Shown here piece after piece: positions 1-6,068 of a DNA stretch of 6,286 bases (position 1 is the stretch's first letter; each line of letters opens with the position of its first letter). The notes under the pieces were generated by a model, which had not been told where the DNA came from, did not search any database, and was given only the letters and a program-made list of their open reading frames with translations. The DNA lies in the NCBI GenBank assembly GCA_031406795.1, contig JANOHV010000029.1, forward strand, positions 1 to 6,286, given 5' to 3'. This DNA comes from DATDCY01 sp031406795 [NCBI: Candidatus Rokuibacteriota bacterium] (lineage in GTDB: Bacteria; JAUVQV01). Made by a program: the position numbers and the translations under genes.

Positions 1-127
1 CTCGGGCTTGTCGGCGATCACGCACTCGGTCGTGATCATCAGGCCGGCGATCGACGCCGCGTTCTGCAGAGCAGTCCGGGTGACCTTGGTCGGGTCGATG
101 ATCCCGGCCTCGATCATGTCCATGTAT
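1..127 (+). repeat. Terminal direct repeat, left copy (identical to 6160-6286)
   Basis: Bases 1-127 are identical to 6160-6286, and both copies lie in the same groEL frame. An exact repeat of 127 at contig ends is the signature of a de Bruijn contig that closes on itself at k = 127 (general assembler knowledge), so it marks a 6159-bp circular or tandem unit and not a biological terminal repeat. Confidence 0.95.
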
Positions 128-1158
128 TCCTCGGTCGCCGCATTGAAGCCGTATGCGATCTTCTTGTTCTTCTTCACTTCCATCACGATCACCGCACCCT
201 CGACACCGGCGTTGATCACGATCTGCCGGATCGGCTCCTCGAGCGCGCGCTTGACGATCTGCACGCCGACCGCCTGGTCGCCCTCGAGCTTGAGCTCATC
301 GAGCGCCGCAACACAGCGCAGCAGCGCCACGCCGCCGCCCGGGACGATGCCCTCTTCGACGGCCGCACGGGTCGCATTGAGCGCATCCTCGACGCGGGCC
401 TTCTTTTCCTTCATCTCGGTCTCGGTCGAGGCGCCGACGTTGATCACCGCCACGCCGCCGACCAGCTTCGCGAGACGCTCCTGGAGCTTCTCCTTGTCGT
501 AGTCCGAGGTGCTCTCCTCGACCTGGGCGCGGATGACCTTGACGCGGCCCTCGATCTCGGAGGGCTTGCCGTAGCCTTCGACGATCGTCGTGTTGTCCTT
601 GTCGATCGTGATGCGCTTGGCGCGGCCCAGATCGGCCAGCTTGACGTTCTCGAGCTTGATCCCCAGATCCTCGGTGATCAGCTTGCCGCCGGTGAGAATC
701 GCGATGTCCTCGAGCATCGACTTGCGGCGATCGCCGAAGCCGGGGGCCTTGACCGCCGCGGCGTTGAGCGTGCCGCGCAGCTTGTTGACCACCAGCGTCG
801 CCAGCGCCTCACCCTCGACCTCCTCGGCCAGGATCAGCAGCGGCTTGCCCATCTTCGCGATCTGCTCGAGGATCGGCAGCAGGTCCTTCATCGAGGAGAT
901 CTTCTTCTCGTTGATCAGGATGTAGCAGTCCTCGAGGATCGCCTCCATCCGCTCGGGCTTGGTCACGAAGTAGGGGCTCAGGTAGCCGCGGTCGAACTGC
1001 ATCCCCTCGACCACTTCGAGGTTGGTCTCCGTGCCCTTGGCCTCTTCGACCGTGATCACGCCATCCTTGCCGACCTTCTCCATCGCCTCGGCGATGATGT
1101 CGCCGATCGTCGTGTCGTTGTTCGCCGAGATCGAGCCGACCTGCGAGATCTCCTTTTT
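1..1158 (-). CDS. groL: GroEL (Cpn60) chaperonin, central and C-terminal part; N-terminus replaced by SOUL sequence
   Basis: GroEL forms the ATP-driven double-ring folding chamber of the cytoplasm. The minus-strand frame (codons starting at 1, 4, 7...) reads without a stop through recognisable Gro[12 protein letters not shown] just after the junction, [13 protein letters not shown], the apical-domain segment ending [40 protein letters not shown] (with the Asp equivalent to E. coli D398) and [13 protein letters not shown] at the window edge. The frame continues at 6159-6106 when the end repeats are joined, giving about 403 GroEL residues. The first ~140 residues are missing, including the ATP-binding GDGTTT loop and the D52-type Asp, so this piece alone cannot be a working chaperonin. 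No groES or groEL promoter is present. Codon use resembles the neighbouring genes. The family call is certain; whether the truncated form exists in a cell is not. Confidence 0.95.
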
Positions 1159-1398
1159 CTCGCGCGAGCGATTGCCGCCGGAGATGTAGCGGAAGAGCTT
1201 GTCAAACGCCTTGTTGCCTGCCTCCTCGAGGGTGCCCTCCACCAGCGTTTCGGCCACGACGTGGGGCGCGTAGTCGCGGATCTCGAACGCCCCGTCCTTG
1301 GTCACCACGTTGTATGGCGCCTCTTCGATCGCCTTGGCAGCCCCCGGTCTCAGGTTTGCAGACAGCGACAAGCACGCAATGCGGAGTGATCTCTGCAC
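1159..1398 (-). pseudogene. SOUL-family heme-binding protein, N-terminal fragment fused in frame to GroEL
   Basis: The first ~80 codons of the minus-strand frame match the N-terminus of SOUL/HBP heme-binding proteins: [20 protein letters not shown] (residues 29-48), then VAET and [20 protein letters not shown] (residues 58-77). Family members usually continue 'KIAMTAPV...' for a further 100 or more residues; here the sequence becomes GroEL (KKEISQVGS) after E80. The chosen start is GTG at 1396-1398, five bases after the stop of the upstream barrel gene. No strong Shine-Dalgarno is seen, so translational coupling is likely. Residues 1-23 look like a modest signal peptide ending AAKA, suggesting a periplasmic protein. 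Heme binding is family knowledge and would need the lost C-terminal part. The SOUL identity is well supported; the exact start is less so. Confidence 0.8.
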
Positions 1399-1403
1399 AG
1401 CCG

Positions 1404-2150
1404 CTAGAACCGGGTTTCCACTCCCGCGACCGGGTAGTGGAAGAGCGAGAAGGTGTAGACCTCGTCGTTGTCGGCCCCGCCCTCGAGAATCCGGTAGCCC
1501 GCGAAGAGCTTCGTCGACGTGCCGATGTCGAGCACCACGGCGAACAGGACGTCCTCGGCCCGCCCTTGTGACGCCCCGAGGGCATCCCCGACCAGTCGGA
1601 GCGACCAGGGAGGCGCAACCCGCCATTCCGCCACGAAATTGATCAGCGGCACGACACCCGTGTTGGTTTTCTCGGCCCGCAGTCCGCCTCCTTCGAGCGA
1701 GATGGCTGCGTCCCGAATCTTGGCCGTCAGGCCCAGCCAGAGGTCGAAGCTCTCCCAGGGTGAAAACTTGTAGCGCCAGGTGAGCCGGTAGGAGTCGAAG
1801 CGGAAGCTGCCGTCGAGCTGCGTCCCCGCCGGGAAGCGCGTGCCGGCGAAGTCGACATCGTGGTCGACCCTCCCATGGGAGTCGACGCTGAGCGGCGACG
1901 CCATGATCCCGAGGTAGTTGCGCTTCCCGAGGAGGTAGCCGATTTCGACGCGCCCGCTGAACGCCGTATCCGCGGCGAGATCGTCGGAGAAGGAGATGTC
2001 CGTGCCCCCGCTGCCGGGTATGTGGATGTCGTTGTAGCCGGTGAATACCACCGCGCCCTGCAGGTTCAGCACGAACTCGGCCCGCGCCTGGCCGACCAGT
2101 CCCGCGCAGAGGAGCGCGGTTGTACCCAGAAGAACAGCGGCGATTTTCAC
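1404..2150 (-). CDS. Exported outer-membrane beta-barrel protein, uncharacterised
   Basis: A 248-residue protein. Start GTG at 2148-2150 is chosen because a GGAGGA Shine-Dalgarno lies five bases upstream (2155-2160) and a good promoter precedes it; an in-frame ATG at 2199-2201 falls inside that promoter. Residues 1-24 form a classic signal peptide: MK, a hydrophobic [16 protein letters not shown] core, and an ARA cleavage site before E25. The mature part alternates aromatic and polar residues in beta-strand style (for example [20 protein letters not shown]), contains GLTAKIRDA and SQGRAEDV motifs, and ends in Phe after YPVAGVETR, as BAM-inserted barrels do. The function is unknown; the features resemble a family of small barrel proteins annotated only as hypothetical. 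It precedes the SOUL gene by five bases, so the two probably work together at the envelope. Confidence 0.8.
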   Translation of the reverse strand: MKIAAVLLGTTALLCAGLVGQARAEFVLNLQGAVVFTGYNDIHIPGSGGTDISFSDDLAADTAFSGRVEIGYLLGKRNYLGIMASPLSVDSHGRVDHDVDFAGTRFPAGTQLDGSFRFDSYRLTWRYKFSPWESFDLWLGLTAKIRDAAISLEGGGLRAEKTNTGVVPLINFVAEWRVAPPWSLRLVGDALGASQGRAEDVLFAVVLDIGTSTKLFAGYRILEGGADNDEVYTFSLFHYPVAGVETRF

Positions 2151-2160
2151 AGATTCCTCC
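2148..2160 (-). promoter_or_regulatory. Ribosome binding site fixing the GTG start of the barrel gene
   Basis: On the minus strand GGAGGA, AATCT spacing and GTG follow each other (2160 down to 2148). This near-perfect anti-16S match decides for GTG at 2150 over the in-frame ATG 51 bases further upstream. Confidence 0.8.
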
Positions 2161-2185
2161 GATCGGTTGTCGGGGTTGTTTCGGG

Positions 2186-2214
2186 ATTGTCGGGCGGGCA
2201 TGTCCCGAAGTCAA
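2186..2214 (-). promoter_or_regulatory. Sigma-70-type promoter of the barrel-SOUL operon
   Basis: Minus strand: -35 TTGACT (2214-2209), 17-base spacer, -10 GACAAT (2191-2186). The predicted transcript start near 2179 gives a leader of about 28 bases containing the GGAGGA site. The spacer holds a short GGGnnnnnCCC inverted arrangement around CATG (2196-2206) that could be an operator, but the arms are too short to claim one. Confidence 0.6.
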
Positions 2215-2238
2215 GGCGGGTGAGTTGCCCGCGCCGCT

Positions 2239-2268
2239 TTGGCCCGCGCCGCGCACTCCTGCTACTAT
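2239..2268 (+). promoter_or_regulatory. Possible extended -10 promoter of the plus-strand operon
   Basis: TGCTACTAT at 2260-2268 is an extended -10 (TGn before TACTAT). The best -35 is a poor TTGGCC at 2239-2244, 18 bases upstream. It would start transcription near 2275, giving a ~45-base leader for the PNPOx-like gene. It is divergent from the barrel-gene promoter about 25 bases away, so one regulator could control both. Confidence 0.4.
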
Positions 2269-2319
2269 GAACGTACGCAGGTGAGCAGAAGGTCGGGAAT
2301 CCAACCGGGAGAGGCGCAC

Positions 2320-2712
2320 ATGAACCTCAAGGACTATTTTGCGGCGCAGCATGGGATCGGTGTTCTTTCGACCGCCGACGGCGAGGGGCGGGTGGACGCC
2401 GCCGTCTACTCCCGGCCGCACGTCTTCGACGACGGCACCGTCGCGTTCGTGATGCGCGAGCGGCTGACGCACCACAACGTGAGCCAGAACGCCTATGCCG
2501 CATACCTTTTCATCGAGGAGGGTTCCGCGCTCGGCGGCGTGCGCCTCTTCCTGAGAAAGCTGAAAGAGGAAACGGACCACGCGCTGATCGCGTCGATGAC
2601 GCGGCGGCACCTGAGCGCCGAGGAAGACAGCGCGAAGGGGCCGAAGTACCTCGTCACCTTCGCCGTTGAAGAGGTTCTGCCGCTGATCGGGGCGGGGCGG
2701 ACGCAGGGGTAG
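2320..2712 (+). CDS. Pyridoxamine 5'-phosphate oxidase-like FMN split-barrel protein
   Basis: A 130-residue protein. ATG at 2320 is chosen over an upstream in-frame ATG at 2239 because GGGAGAGG (2307-2314) lies five bases before it and the homologous sequence begins at MNLKDYF. The N-terminal half has the split-barrel pattern [20 protein letters not shown] (residues 13-32), then a [18 protein letters not shown] stretch as in PNPOx-like flavoproteins, where the Arg/Thr-His region contacts FMN phosphate; the second half carries AAYLFIEEG and a charged tail. Members of this short family bind FMN or a related cofactor (F420 or heme in some), and few have a known substrate; it is not a true PdxH. 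First gene of a plus-strand run with 53 bases to the next. The fold assignment is good, the reaction unknown. Confidence 0.75.
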   Translation: MNLKDYFAAQHGIGVLSTADGEGRVDAAVYSRPHVFDDGTVAFVMRERLTHHNVSQNAYAAYLFIEEGSALGGVRLFLRKLKEETDHALIASMTRRHLSAEEDSAKGPKYLVTFAVEEVLPLIGAGRTQG

Positions 2713-2722
2713 GGGTGGGCCC

Positions 2723-2759
2723 CGGACACGGGCGACGTCCGTGGTATCCTGCCCGGGTG
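2723..2759 (+). promoter_or_regulatory. Weak internal promoter and Shine-Dalgarno before the DUF523-DUF1722 gene
   Basis: In the 53-base gap, CGGACA (2723-2728), a 16-base spacer and TATCCT (2745-2750) resemble a weak sigma-70 promoter. GGGTGA (2754-2759) sits six bases before ATG 2766 and serves as the ribosome site. CGGAC/GTCCG (2723-2727, 2737-2741) could also pair as a small stem. The gene may instead be transcribed by read-through. Confidence 0.3.
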
Positions 2760-2765
2760 AACGCC

Positions 2766-3731
2766 ATGGTCGAGAGCGCGATCCGCGTCGGCATCAGTTC
2801 CTGCCTGCTTGGCAACCCGGTCCGCTTCGACGGTGGGCACAAGCTGGACCTCTATCTTCGCGACACCCTCGGCGCCTTCGTCGACTGGGTCCCGGTCTGC
2901 CCGGAGATCGAGTGCGGGCTGACGGTCCCGCGCGAGGCGCTGCGTCTCGTCGGCGACCCGCGCGACCCGCGGCTTGTGACCGCGCGAACCGCCGTCGACC
3001 ACACCGCCGGGATGAAGGCGTGGGCCGCGCGGCGGCTCGACGCGCTGGAGCGCGAGGACCTCTGCGGTTTCGTCTTCAAGAGCCGCTCGCCCAGTTCCGG
3101 GATGCGGCAAATAAAGGTCTACCCGCCCGAAGGCGGCGTCCCCAAGCCCGCCGGCGTCGGCATCTTCGCACGCGCGTTCATCGAGCGCTTCCCGCTGCTG
3201 CCGGTCGAGGACGAGGGGCGGCTGAACGACCCGCAGCTGCGCGAGGGCTTCATCGAACGGCTCTTCGTCATGTCGCGCTGGAAGCGCTACTGTCGCGACG
3301 ACGGCACCGCCGGCGGTTTCGTGGCCTTCCACACGGAGCACAAACTCATCGTGCTGGCCCACAGTCCGAAGCACTACGCTGCGCTCGGGAAGCTCGCGGC
3401 AGACGCGGGCGCGCAGGGGCGGCGTCCGCCCGCGGCGCTGCTGGACGCCTATCTGGCCACCCTTCTGGAGGGGCTGAGGCTGGTCGCGACGGCCGCCAAG
3501 CACGCGAACGTGCTGCAGCACGCCGCGGGCTATTTCAAGCGCCTGTTGTCGCCGGACGAGAAGGTCGAACTTGGCGAGGCGATCGAGTCCCACCGCCGCG
3601 GGCTGATCCCGATGGTCGTCCCGGTGACGCTGCTCGCGCACTACACGCGTGTCCACGGCGAGCCCTGGCTGGCGCGCCAGCACTACCTGCACCTGCAGCC
3701 GCGCGAACTGATGCTGCGCAACCATGTCTGA
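2766..3731 (+). CDS. DUF523-DUF1722 two-domain protein (TudS/YbgA type)
   Basis: A 321-residue protein with two domains. Residues ~5-150 are DUF523: [18 protein letters not shown] (C13), [15 protein letters not shown] (C45, C50) and [10 protein letters not shown] (residues 104-113). DUF523 includes the thiouracil desulfurase TudS, which holds a [4Fe-4S] cluster on three cysteines. Here the SPSCG cysteine expected at residue 111 is Ser; C100 lies 11 residues earlier. Residues ~180-321 are DUF1722 (YbgA): [50 protein letters not shown] and a terminal LRNHV. In E. coli ybgA neighbours phrB, and two-domain homologues are often near photolyase genes. The start is set by GGGTGA upstream; a GTG at 2757 is less likely. 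It overlaps the next gene by eight bases, indicating co-translation. Family certain; reaction unknown, possibly sulfur removal or repair of modified bases. Confidence 0.9.
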   Translation: MVESAIRVGISSCLLGNPVRFDGGHKLDLYLRDTLGAFVDWVPVCPEIECGLTVPREALRLVGDPRDPRLVTARTAVDHTAGMKAWAARRLDALEREDLCGFVFKSRSPSSGMRQIKVYPPEGGVPKPAGVGIFARAFIERFPLLPVEDEGRLNDPQLREGFIERLFVMSRWKRYCRDDGTAGGFVAFHTEHKLIVLAHSPKHYAALGKLAADAGAQGRRPPAALLDAYLATLLEGLRLVATAAKHANVLQHAAGYFKRLLSPDEKVELGEAIESHRRGLIPMVVPVTLLAHYTRVHGEPWLARQHYLHLQPRELMLRNHV

Positions 3732-4713
3732 ACAAGCCGGGCGACCAATGCGCGTGCTGCTGACCGGGGCGACCGGCTTCATCGGCGGCCGGCTCCTCCC
3801 GGCGCTCGACGCCGCAGGTTTCTCCGTTCGCTGTCTGGTGCGCACCGGCGAGACGCTTGTCGTTCGTCAACCGCTCTCCCGGACGCCGGAGGTCGTCGCA
3901 GCCGATCTGCTCGACGCATCCTCGCTGCCGGCGGCGCTCGCGGGGATGGACGCGGCGTACTATCTCGTGCACTCGATGGGCGGCCGGACGATCGGCGAGA
4001 TCGACGCTTTCGCCGATCGGGACCGTCGTGCCGCGACGAATTTCCTCGCCGCCGCGAAAGCTGCCGGGGTCGCCCGCATCATCTACCTCGGGGGGCTCGG
4101 CGAGACGGGCGACAAGCTCTCGCATCACCTCGCCAGCCGGCTCGAGGTGGCGCGCATCCTGCAGTCCGATCCGGACGTGGCGACGACCGCGCTGCGCGCC
4201 GCGGTCATCATCGGCGCCGGCGGCGCGTCCTTCGAGTTGCTGCGCTACCTCGTCGAGCGCCTGCCGGTGATGACCGTCCCGCGCTGGGTCGACACGCGCT
4301 GCCAGCCGATCGCGGTCGACGACGTGATCGGGTACCTCGTCGGCTGCCTGCAGATGCCCGCGACCGCCGGGCTCTCGCTCGACATCGGCGGCCCCGAGAT
4401 CACCACCTACCGCGGGATGATGCGCACCTATGCGCGGGTTCGCGGGCTCCACCGGCTGATCATCCCGGTGCCGGTGCTCACCCCGCGGTTGTCGGCGTAC
4501 TGGATCAATCTGGTGACCCCGGTGCCCGCCGGCGTCGTCTACCCGCTCGTCGAGGGGCTGAAAAACGAGGTGATCTGCCGGGACACCCGCATTCTCGAAC
4601 TGGTGCCGATAGCGCTCACGCACATGGACACGGCAATTTGCGCCGCGCTCGCACAGACCGCGGCCGGCCCGGGGAAACTCCCGTCGCGCCAGGCGTGCTT
4701 TCTTGACCGCTAG
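3724..4713 (+). CDS. Atypical SDR / NmrA-like NAD(P)-binding protein
   Basis: A 329-residue Rossmann-fold protein. The nucleotide-binding motif TGATGFIGG (residues 14-22) is followed by CLVR near residue 40, AAYYLVHSMGG (77-87), YLGGLG (121-126) and LRAAVIIGAGGASFELLRYL further on. At the position of the usual YxxxK catalytic pair it has HLASR (135-139), as in the atypical SDR branch with TMR/YbjT-like proteins, so a classical reductase mechanism is doubtful. Relatives of ~480 residues carry an extra C-terminal DUF2867 domain; here the protein stops after ICAALAQ and a short tail. ATG 3724 overlaps the preceding stop by eight bases and lacks a clear ribosome site, fitting translational coupling; ATG 3748 (MRVLLTGATG) is an alternative. 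Its stop shares CTAG with the convergent SRPBCC gene. Confidence 0.85.
   Translation: MSEQAGRPMRVLLTGATGFIGGRLLPALDAAGFSVRCLVRTGETLVVRQPLSRTPEVVAADLLDASSLPAALAGMDAAYYLVHSMGGRTIGEIDAFADRDRRAATNFLAAAKAAGVARIIYLGGLGETGDKLSHHLASRLEVARILQSDPDVATTALRAAVIIGAGGASFELLRYLVERLPVMTVPRWVDTRCQPIAVDDVIGYLVGCLQMPATAGLSLDIGGPEITTYRGMMRTYARVRGLHRLIIPVPVLTPRLSAYWINLVTPVPAGVVYPLVEGLKNEVICRDTRILELVPIALTHMDTAICAALAQTAAGPGKLPSRQACFLDR
4710..4713. other. CTAG palindrome used as stop codon on both strands
   Basis: TAG at 4711-4713 ends the SDR gene on the plus strand; TAG read from 4712-4710 ends the SRPBCC gene on the minus strand. The two genes overlap by exactly these four bases and no room is left for a separate terminator. 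Confidence 0.9.
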
Positions 4714-5156
4714 CTCCCCGCCGCGCGGCGTTCCGCCCCGGACTTAAGGTCCAGGAGGAACCGCCGCGTCAGCTCCCGGAAACGCCACGTCGGGAAGAAC
4801 GGCCCGGAGAGAGCAACCGTCGGGCCGGAGAGATCCTCGACGCTGTCGCAGCGCGTACCGCCCGCTTGCTCAGCGAAGTGAAACCAGTGCCGCCCGCGCA
4901 CGCCCCAGCGCTCGGCGACCCAGAGCAGCCGCGAGGGCGCCACCACGAGTTCGATGCGCACTGCAAAGGGGATGGCGAAACCAAACGACTGCAGACGGCA
5001 CGAGAAGCCGGCGCCCCCGGCCAGCGAGGCGTCCGGCGCCGTCCCGACCTCGGTGAGCACGCTGTTCCAGCCGGCCCAGCAGGTCAGGTCGGTGAACATC
5101 CGCCATGCGACCTCGCGCGGGGCGTCGATCATAACCGACTCTTCGATGCGGCGCAC
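4710..5156 (-). CDS. SRPBCC (START/Bet v 1-like) ligand-binding protein, polyketide cyclase type
   Basis: A 148-residue protein. It opens with IEESVMIDAPREVAWRMFTD and a Trp-rich CWAGWNSVL stretch, the usual start of polyketide cyclase/lipid transport SRPBCC proteins, followed by beta-strand segments (FAVRIELVVAPSRLLWV, GRHWFHF) and a C-terminal helix (FRELTRRFLLDLKS) that would close the hydrophobic cavity. Length is normal for the fold. Start GTG at 5154-5156 is preceded by GGGAGG (5166-5161) and a strong promoter; ATG at 5130-5132 would cut off the first beta strand. The ligand is not predictable; neighbours of this type are often linked to membrane lipid or light-stress genes. It faces the SDR gene tail to tail and overlaps it by four bases. 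Confidence 0.8.
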   Translation of the reverse strand: MRRIEESVMIDAPREVAWRMFTDLTCWAGWNSVLTEVGTAPDASLAGGAGFSCRLQSFGFAIPFAVRIELVVAPSRLLWVAERWGVRGRHWFHFAEQAGGTRCDSVEDLSGPTVALSGPFFPTWRFRELTRRFLLDLKSGAERRAAGS

Positions 5157-5173
5157 ACCACCTCCCTGCTCAG

Positions 5174-5202
5174 AGTATCGGCGTCCCGACCGCCGGCGTC
5201 AA
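5174..5202 (-). promoter_or_regulatory. Strong sigma-70-type promoter of the SRPBCC gene, very short leader
   Basis: Minus strand: -35 TTGACG (5202-5197), 17-base spacer, -10 GATACT (5179-5174). The predicted start point near 5167 leaves a leader of only about 11 bases, just enough for the GGGAGG ribosome site (5166-5161) before GTG 5156. Confidence 0.6.
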
Positions 5203-5368
5203 ACGCGTTGAGCCGCGGGGCGGATCGCTCTTCGGGCTGGCTTGCCGTGACGATCCCTCCCGGCCAGCGGTGATCCCACCCGGGGATGGTGTAGAGGACC
5301 ACCTCGGGCCCCGCAGCGCCACAGACTCCCGGCGGCGGTTGACAGCCTGAAAAGGTGACGTTGACCGC

Positions 5369-5472
5369 TTACGGCGCACTCCCCGGAGGCGTCAGCCCGT
5401 ACTTGCGAATTCGACAGCCGATCTACCGCGGCGTGATTCCCAGCTTGCGGTGGCTTCAATGCACGCCTGGAG
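5369..5472 (-). pseudogene. Decayed C-terminal Fis-type HTH of a sigma-54 (NtrC/NifA-class) regulator
   Basis: Minus strand 5455-5369 reads SHRKLGITPR, a TAG stop (5425-5423), then IGCRIRKYGLTPPGSAP and TAA. This matches the last helix-turn-helix of sigma-54-dependent activators, typically 'xxLGITPRQIGYRIRKYGL'; a single CAG-to-TAG change would explain the internal stop. Just upstream, LLQACIEAT in another frame (to ~5472) resembles the preceding helix of the Fis domain, implying a frameshift or deletion. The AAA+ domain is absent. The similarity is short but position-specific; it is read as a leftover of a lost regulator gene, not an expressed protein. Confidence 0.5.
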
Positions 5473-5514
5473 AAGCGGAGAAAGTGATGCGGGTGCTGTT
5501 CTGAGGGGGAACCG

Positions 5515-5537
5515 CCCCGGCGGGGTCGCCGCCGGGG
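5515..5537. repeat. GC-rich hairpin, 8-bp perfect stem
   Basis: CCCCGGCG (5515-5522) pairs with CGCCGGGG (5530-5537) around a 7-base loop. No T-run follows on either strand, so a rho-independent terminator is unlikely; it resembles the other intergenic stem-loops of this region. Confidence 0.6.
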
Positions 5538-5559
5538 ATTCGCTTCTTCGCCCGGGGAA

Positions 5560-5580
5560 GGATTTGAAATCTGTCCCCTC
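5560..5580 (-). repeat. GGGGACAGATTT-type intergenic repeat motif
   Basis: On the minus strand the segment reads GAGGGGACAGATTTCAAATC plus C, containing the small palindrome GATTTgAAATC. Very similar 'GGGGACAGATTT' strings are familiar as dispersed repeats in proteobacterial genomes, often beside REP-associated (IS200-like, Y1) transposase genes. No transposase is present here. It separates the HTH remnant from the next coding remnant. Confidence 0.45.
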
Positions 5581-5583
5581 TTG

Positions 5584-5820
5584 GTGATCGTCGAGCGCCT
5601 GCGCGGCGCCCTTCTTGGCCTTCTTCCTGCCGACGCTCGAGATCATCCCGAGGTTCATGTCGTCGTCAGCTATGATCTTGACCGCCTCGGCCGGCTTCAT
5701 CGCGCCGACCTTGCGGTAGACCTGGCCCGGCGCGAGCTTCTTGCCGTTCGGTCCGTCATCGGCGAGCAGCAGCGGTTTGGACGCCAACTTCTCGCGGCGG
5801 GGGAAAAGATCCTCGTTGGC
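5584..5820 (-). pseudogene. Unidentified coding remnant
   Basis: A minus-strand frame with strong G/C third-position bias and natural composition: NEDLFPRREKLASKPLLLAD, then GKKLAPGQVYRKVGAMKPAE, AVKIIADDDMNLGMISSVGR and KKAKKGAAQALDDH. It merges downstream into the GGGGACAGATTT repeat and upstream into GC-rich repeat sequence, with no plausible start codon and ribosome site at the N-terminal side, so it looks like an internal or C-terminal piece cut at both ends. I do not recognise the family. A coding origin is favoured over the plus-strand frame through the same stretch, which is rich in unlikely Arg/Gly runs. Confidence 0.4.
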
Positions 5821-5839
5821 GCCAGGGTCATCGTCGGCG

Positions 5840-5910
5840 CGGGGGGAATCCCCGTCCGGGGGAAGCCTCCGGGACCAGGCTGGAGACCGAGGCGGCTCCG
5901 GGGGACCCAA
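5840..5910. repeat. Degenerate GC-rich palindromic repeat tract
   Basis: GGGGAATCCCC (5843-5853) and a GGGACCAGGCTGGAGACC string (5871-5888) recall the widespread intergenic 'CCAAGCTGGAGCTTGG' type repeat in decayed form. Only the pattern is visible; copies elsewhere cannot be seen. Confidence 0.3.
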
Positions 5911-5916
5911 CACGAA

Positions 5917-5946
5917 GGGCGGGTCCCCGTTTCCGGGAACCCGCCC
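5917..5946. repeat. Hairpin repeat GGGCGGGT / ACCCGCCC
   Basis: GGGCGGGT (5917-5924) pairs exactly with ACCCGCCC (5939-5946), extended inside by a CCC/GGG pairing. Same style as the next two stem-loops. Confidence 0.6.
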
Positions 5947-5955
5947 CTGAACATC

Positions 5956-5976
5956 GGGAGGGGGTGAACCCCTCCC
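5956..5976. repeat. Hairpin repeat GGGAGGGG / CCCCTCCC
   Basis: GGGAGGGG (5956-5963) pairs with CCCCTCCC (5969-5976) around GTGAA; followed by CCTACACC, the reverse complement of the GTAGGGG edge typical of this repeat type. Confidence 0.6.
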
Positions 5977-6068
5977 CTACACCATGACCATCGTCGACCA
6001 CGCGGATAATGCCCCGCGTATTTTACCGTCGTGAATCGTGCGGGGTTGCTTCCGCCCGATCCGTCGTA

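Noticed and set aside
2151-2201. Longer start (ATG at 2199-2201) for the barrel protein
   Set aside because: It would add 17 polar residues before the signal peptide, and the ATG sits inside the promoter spacer; GTG 2150 has a strong Shine-Dalgarno.
2741-3763. 340-codon plus-strand frame over the DUF523 gene
   Set aside because: Ala/Arg-rich shifted frame of a gene with clear family motifs.
2493-3845. 450-codon minus-strand open frame
   Set aside because: It lies antisense to the well-supported PNPOx-like, DUF523-DUF1722 and SDR genes and has Arg/Asp/His-rich low-quality composition, typical of a high-GC mirror frame.
3535-4623. 362-codon minus-strand open frame
   Set aside because: Antisense to the SDR gene; no recognisable motif and composition of a mirror frame.
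5203-5368. Possible small minus-strand gene upstream of SRPBCC
   Set aside because: Arg/Ser/Pro-rich translation, no ribosome site and no recognisable motif.
5581-5967. 128-codon plus-strand frame in the gene-poor region
   Set aside because: It runs through the hairpin repeats, and the opposite strand shows the better codon pattern.
6001-6026. Intrinsic terminator CGCGG...CCGCG followed by TATTTTA on the plus strand
   Set aside because: Only a 5-bp stem with an 8-base loop and no upstream plus-strand gene to terminate.
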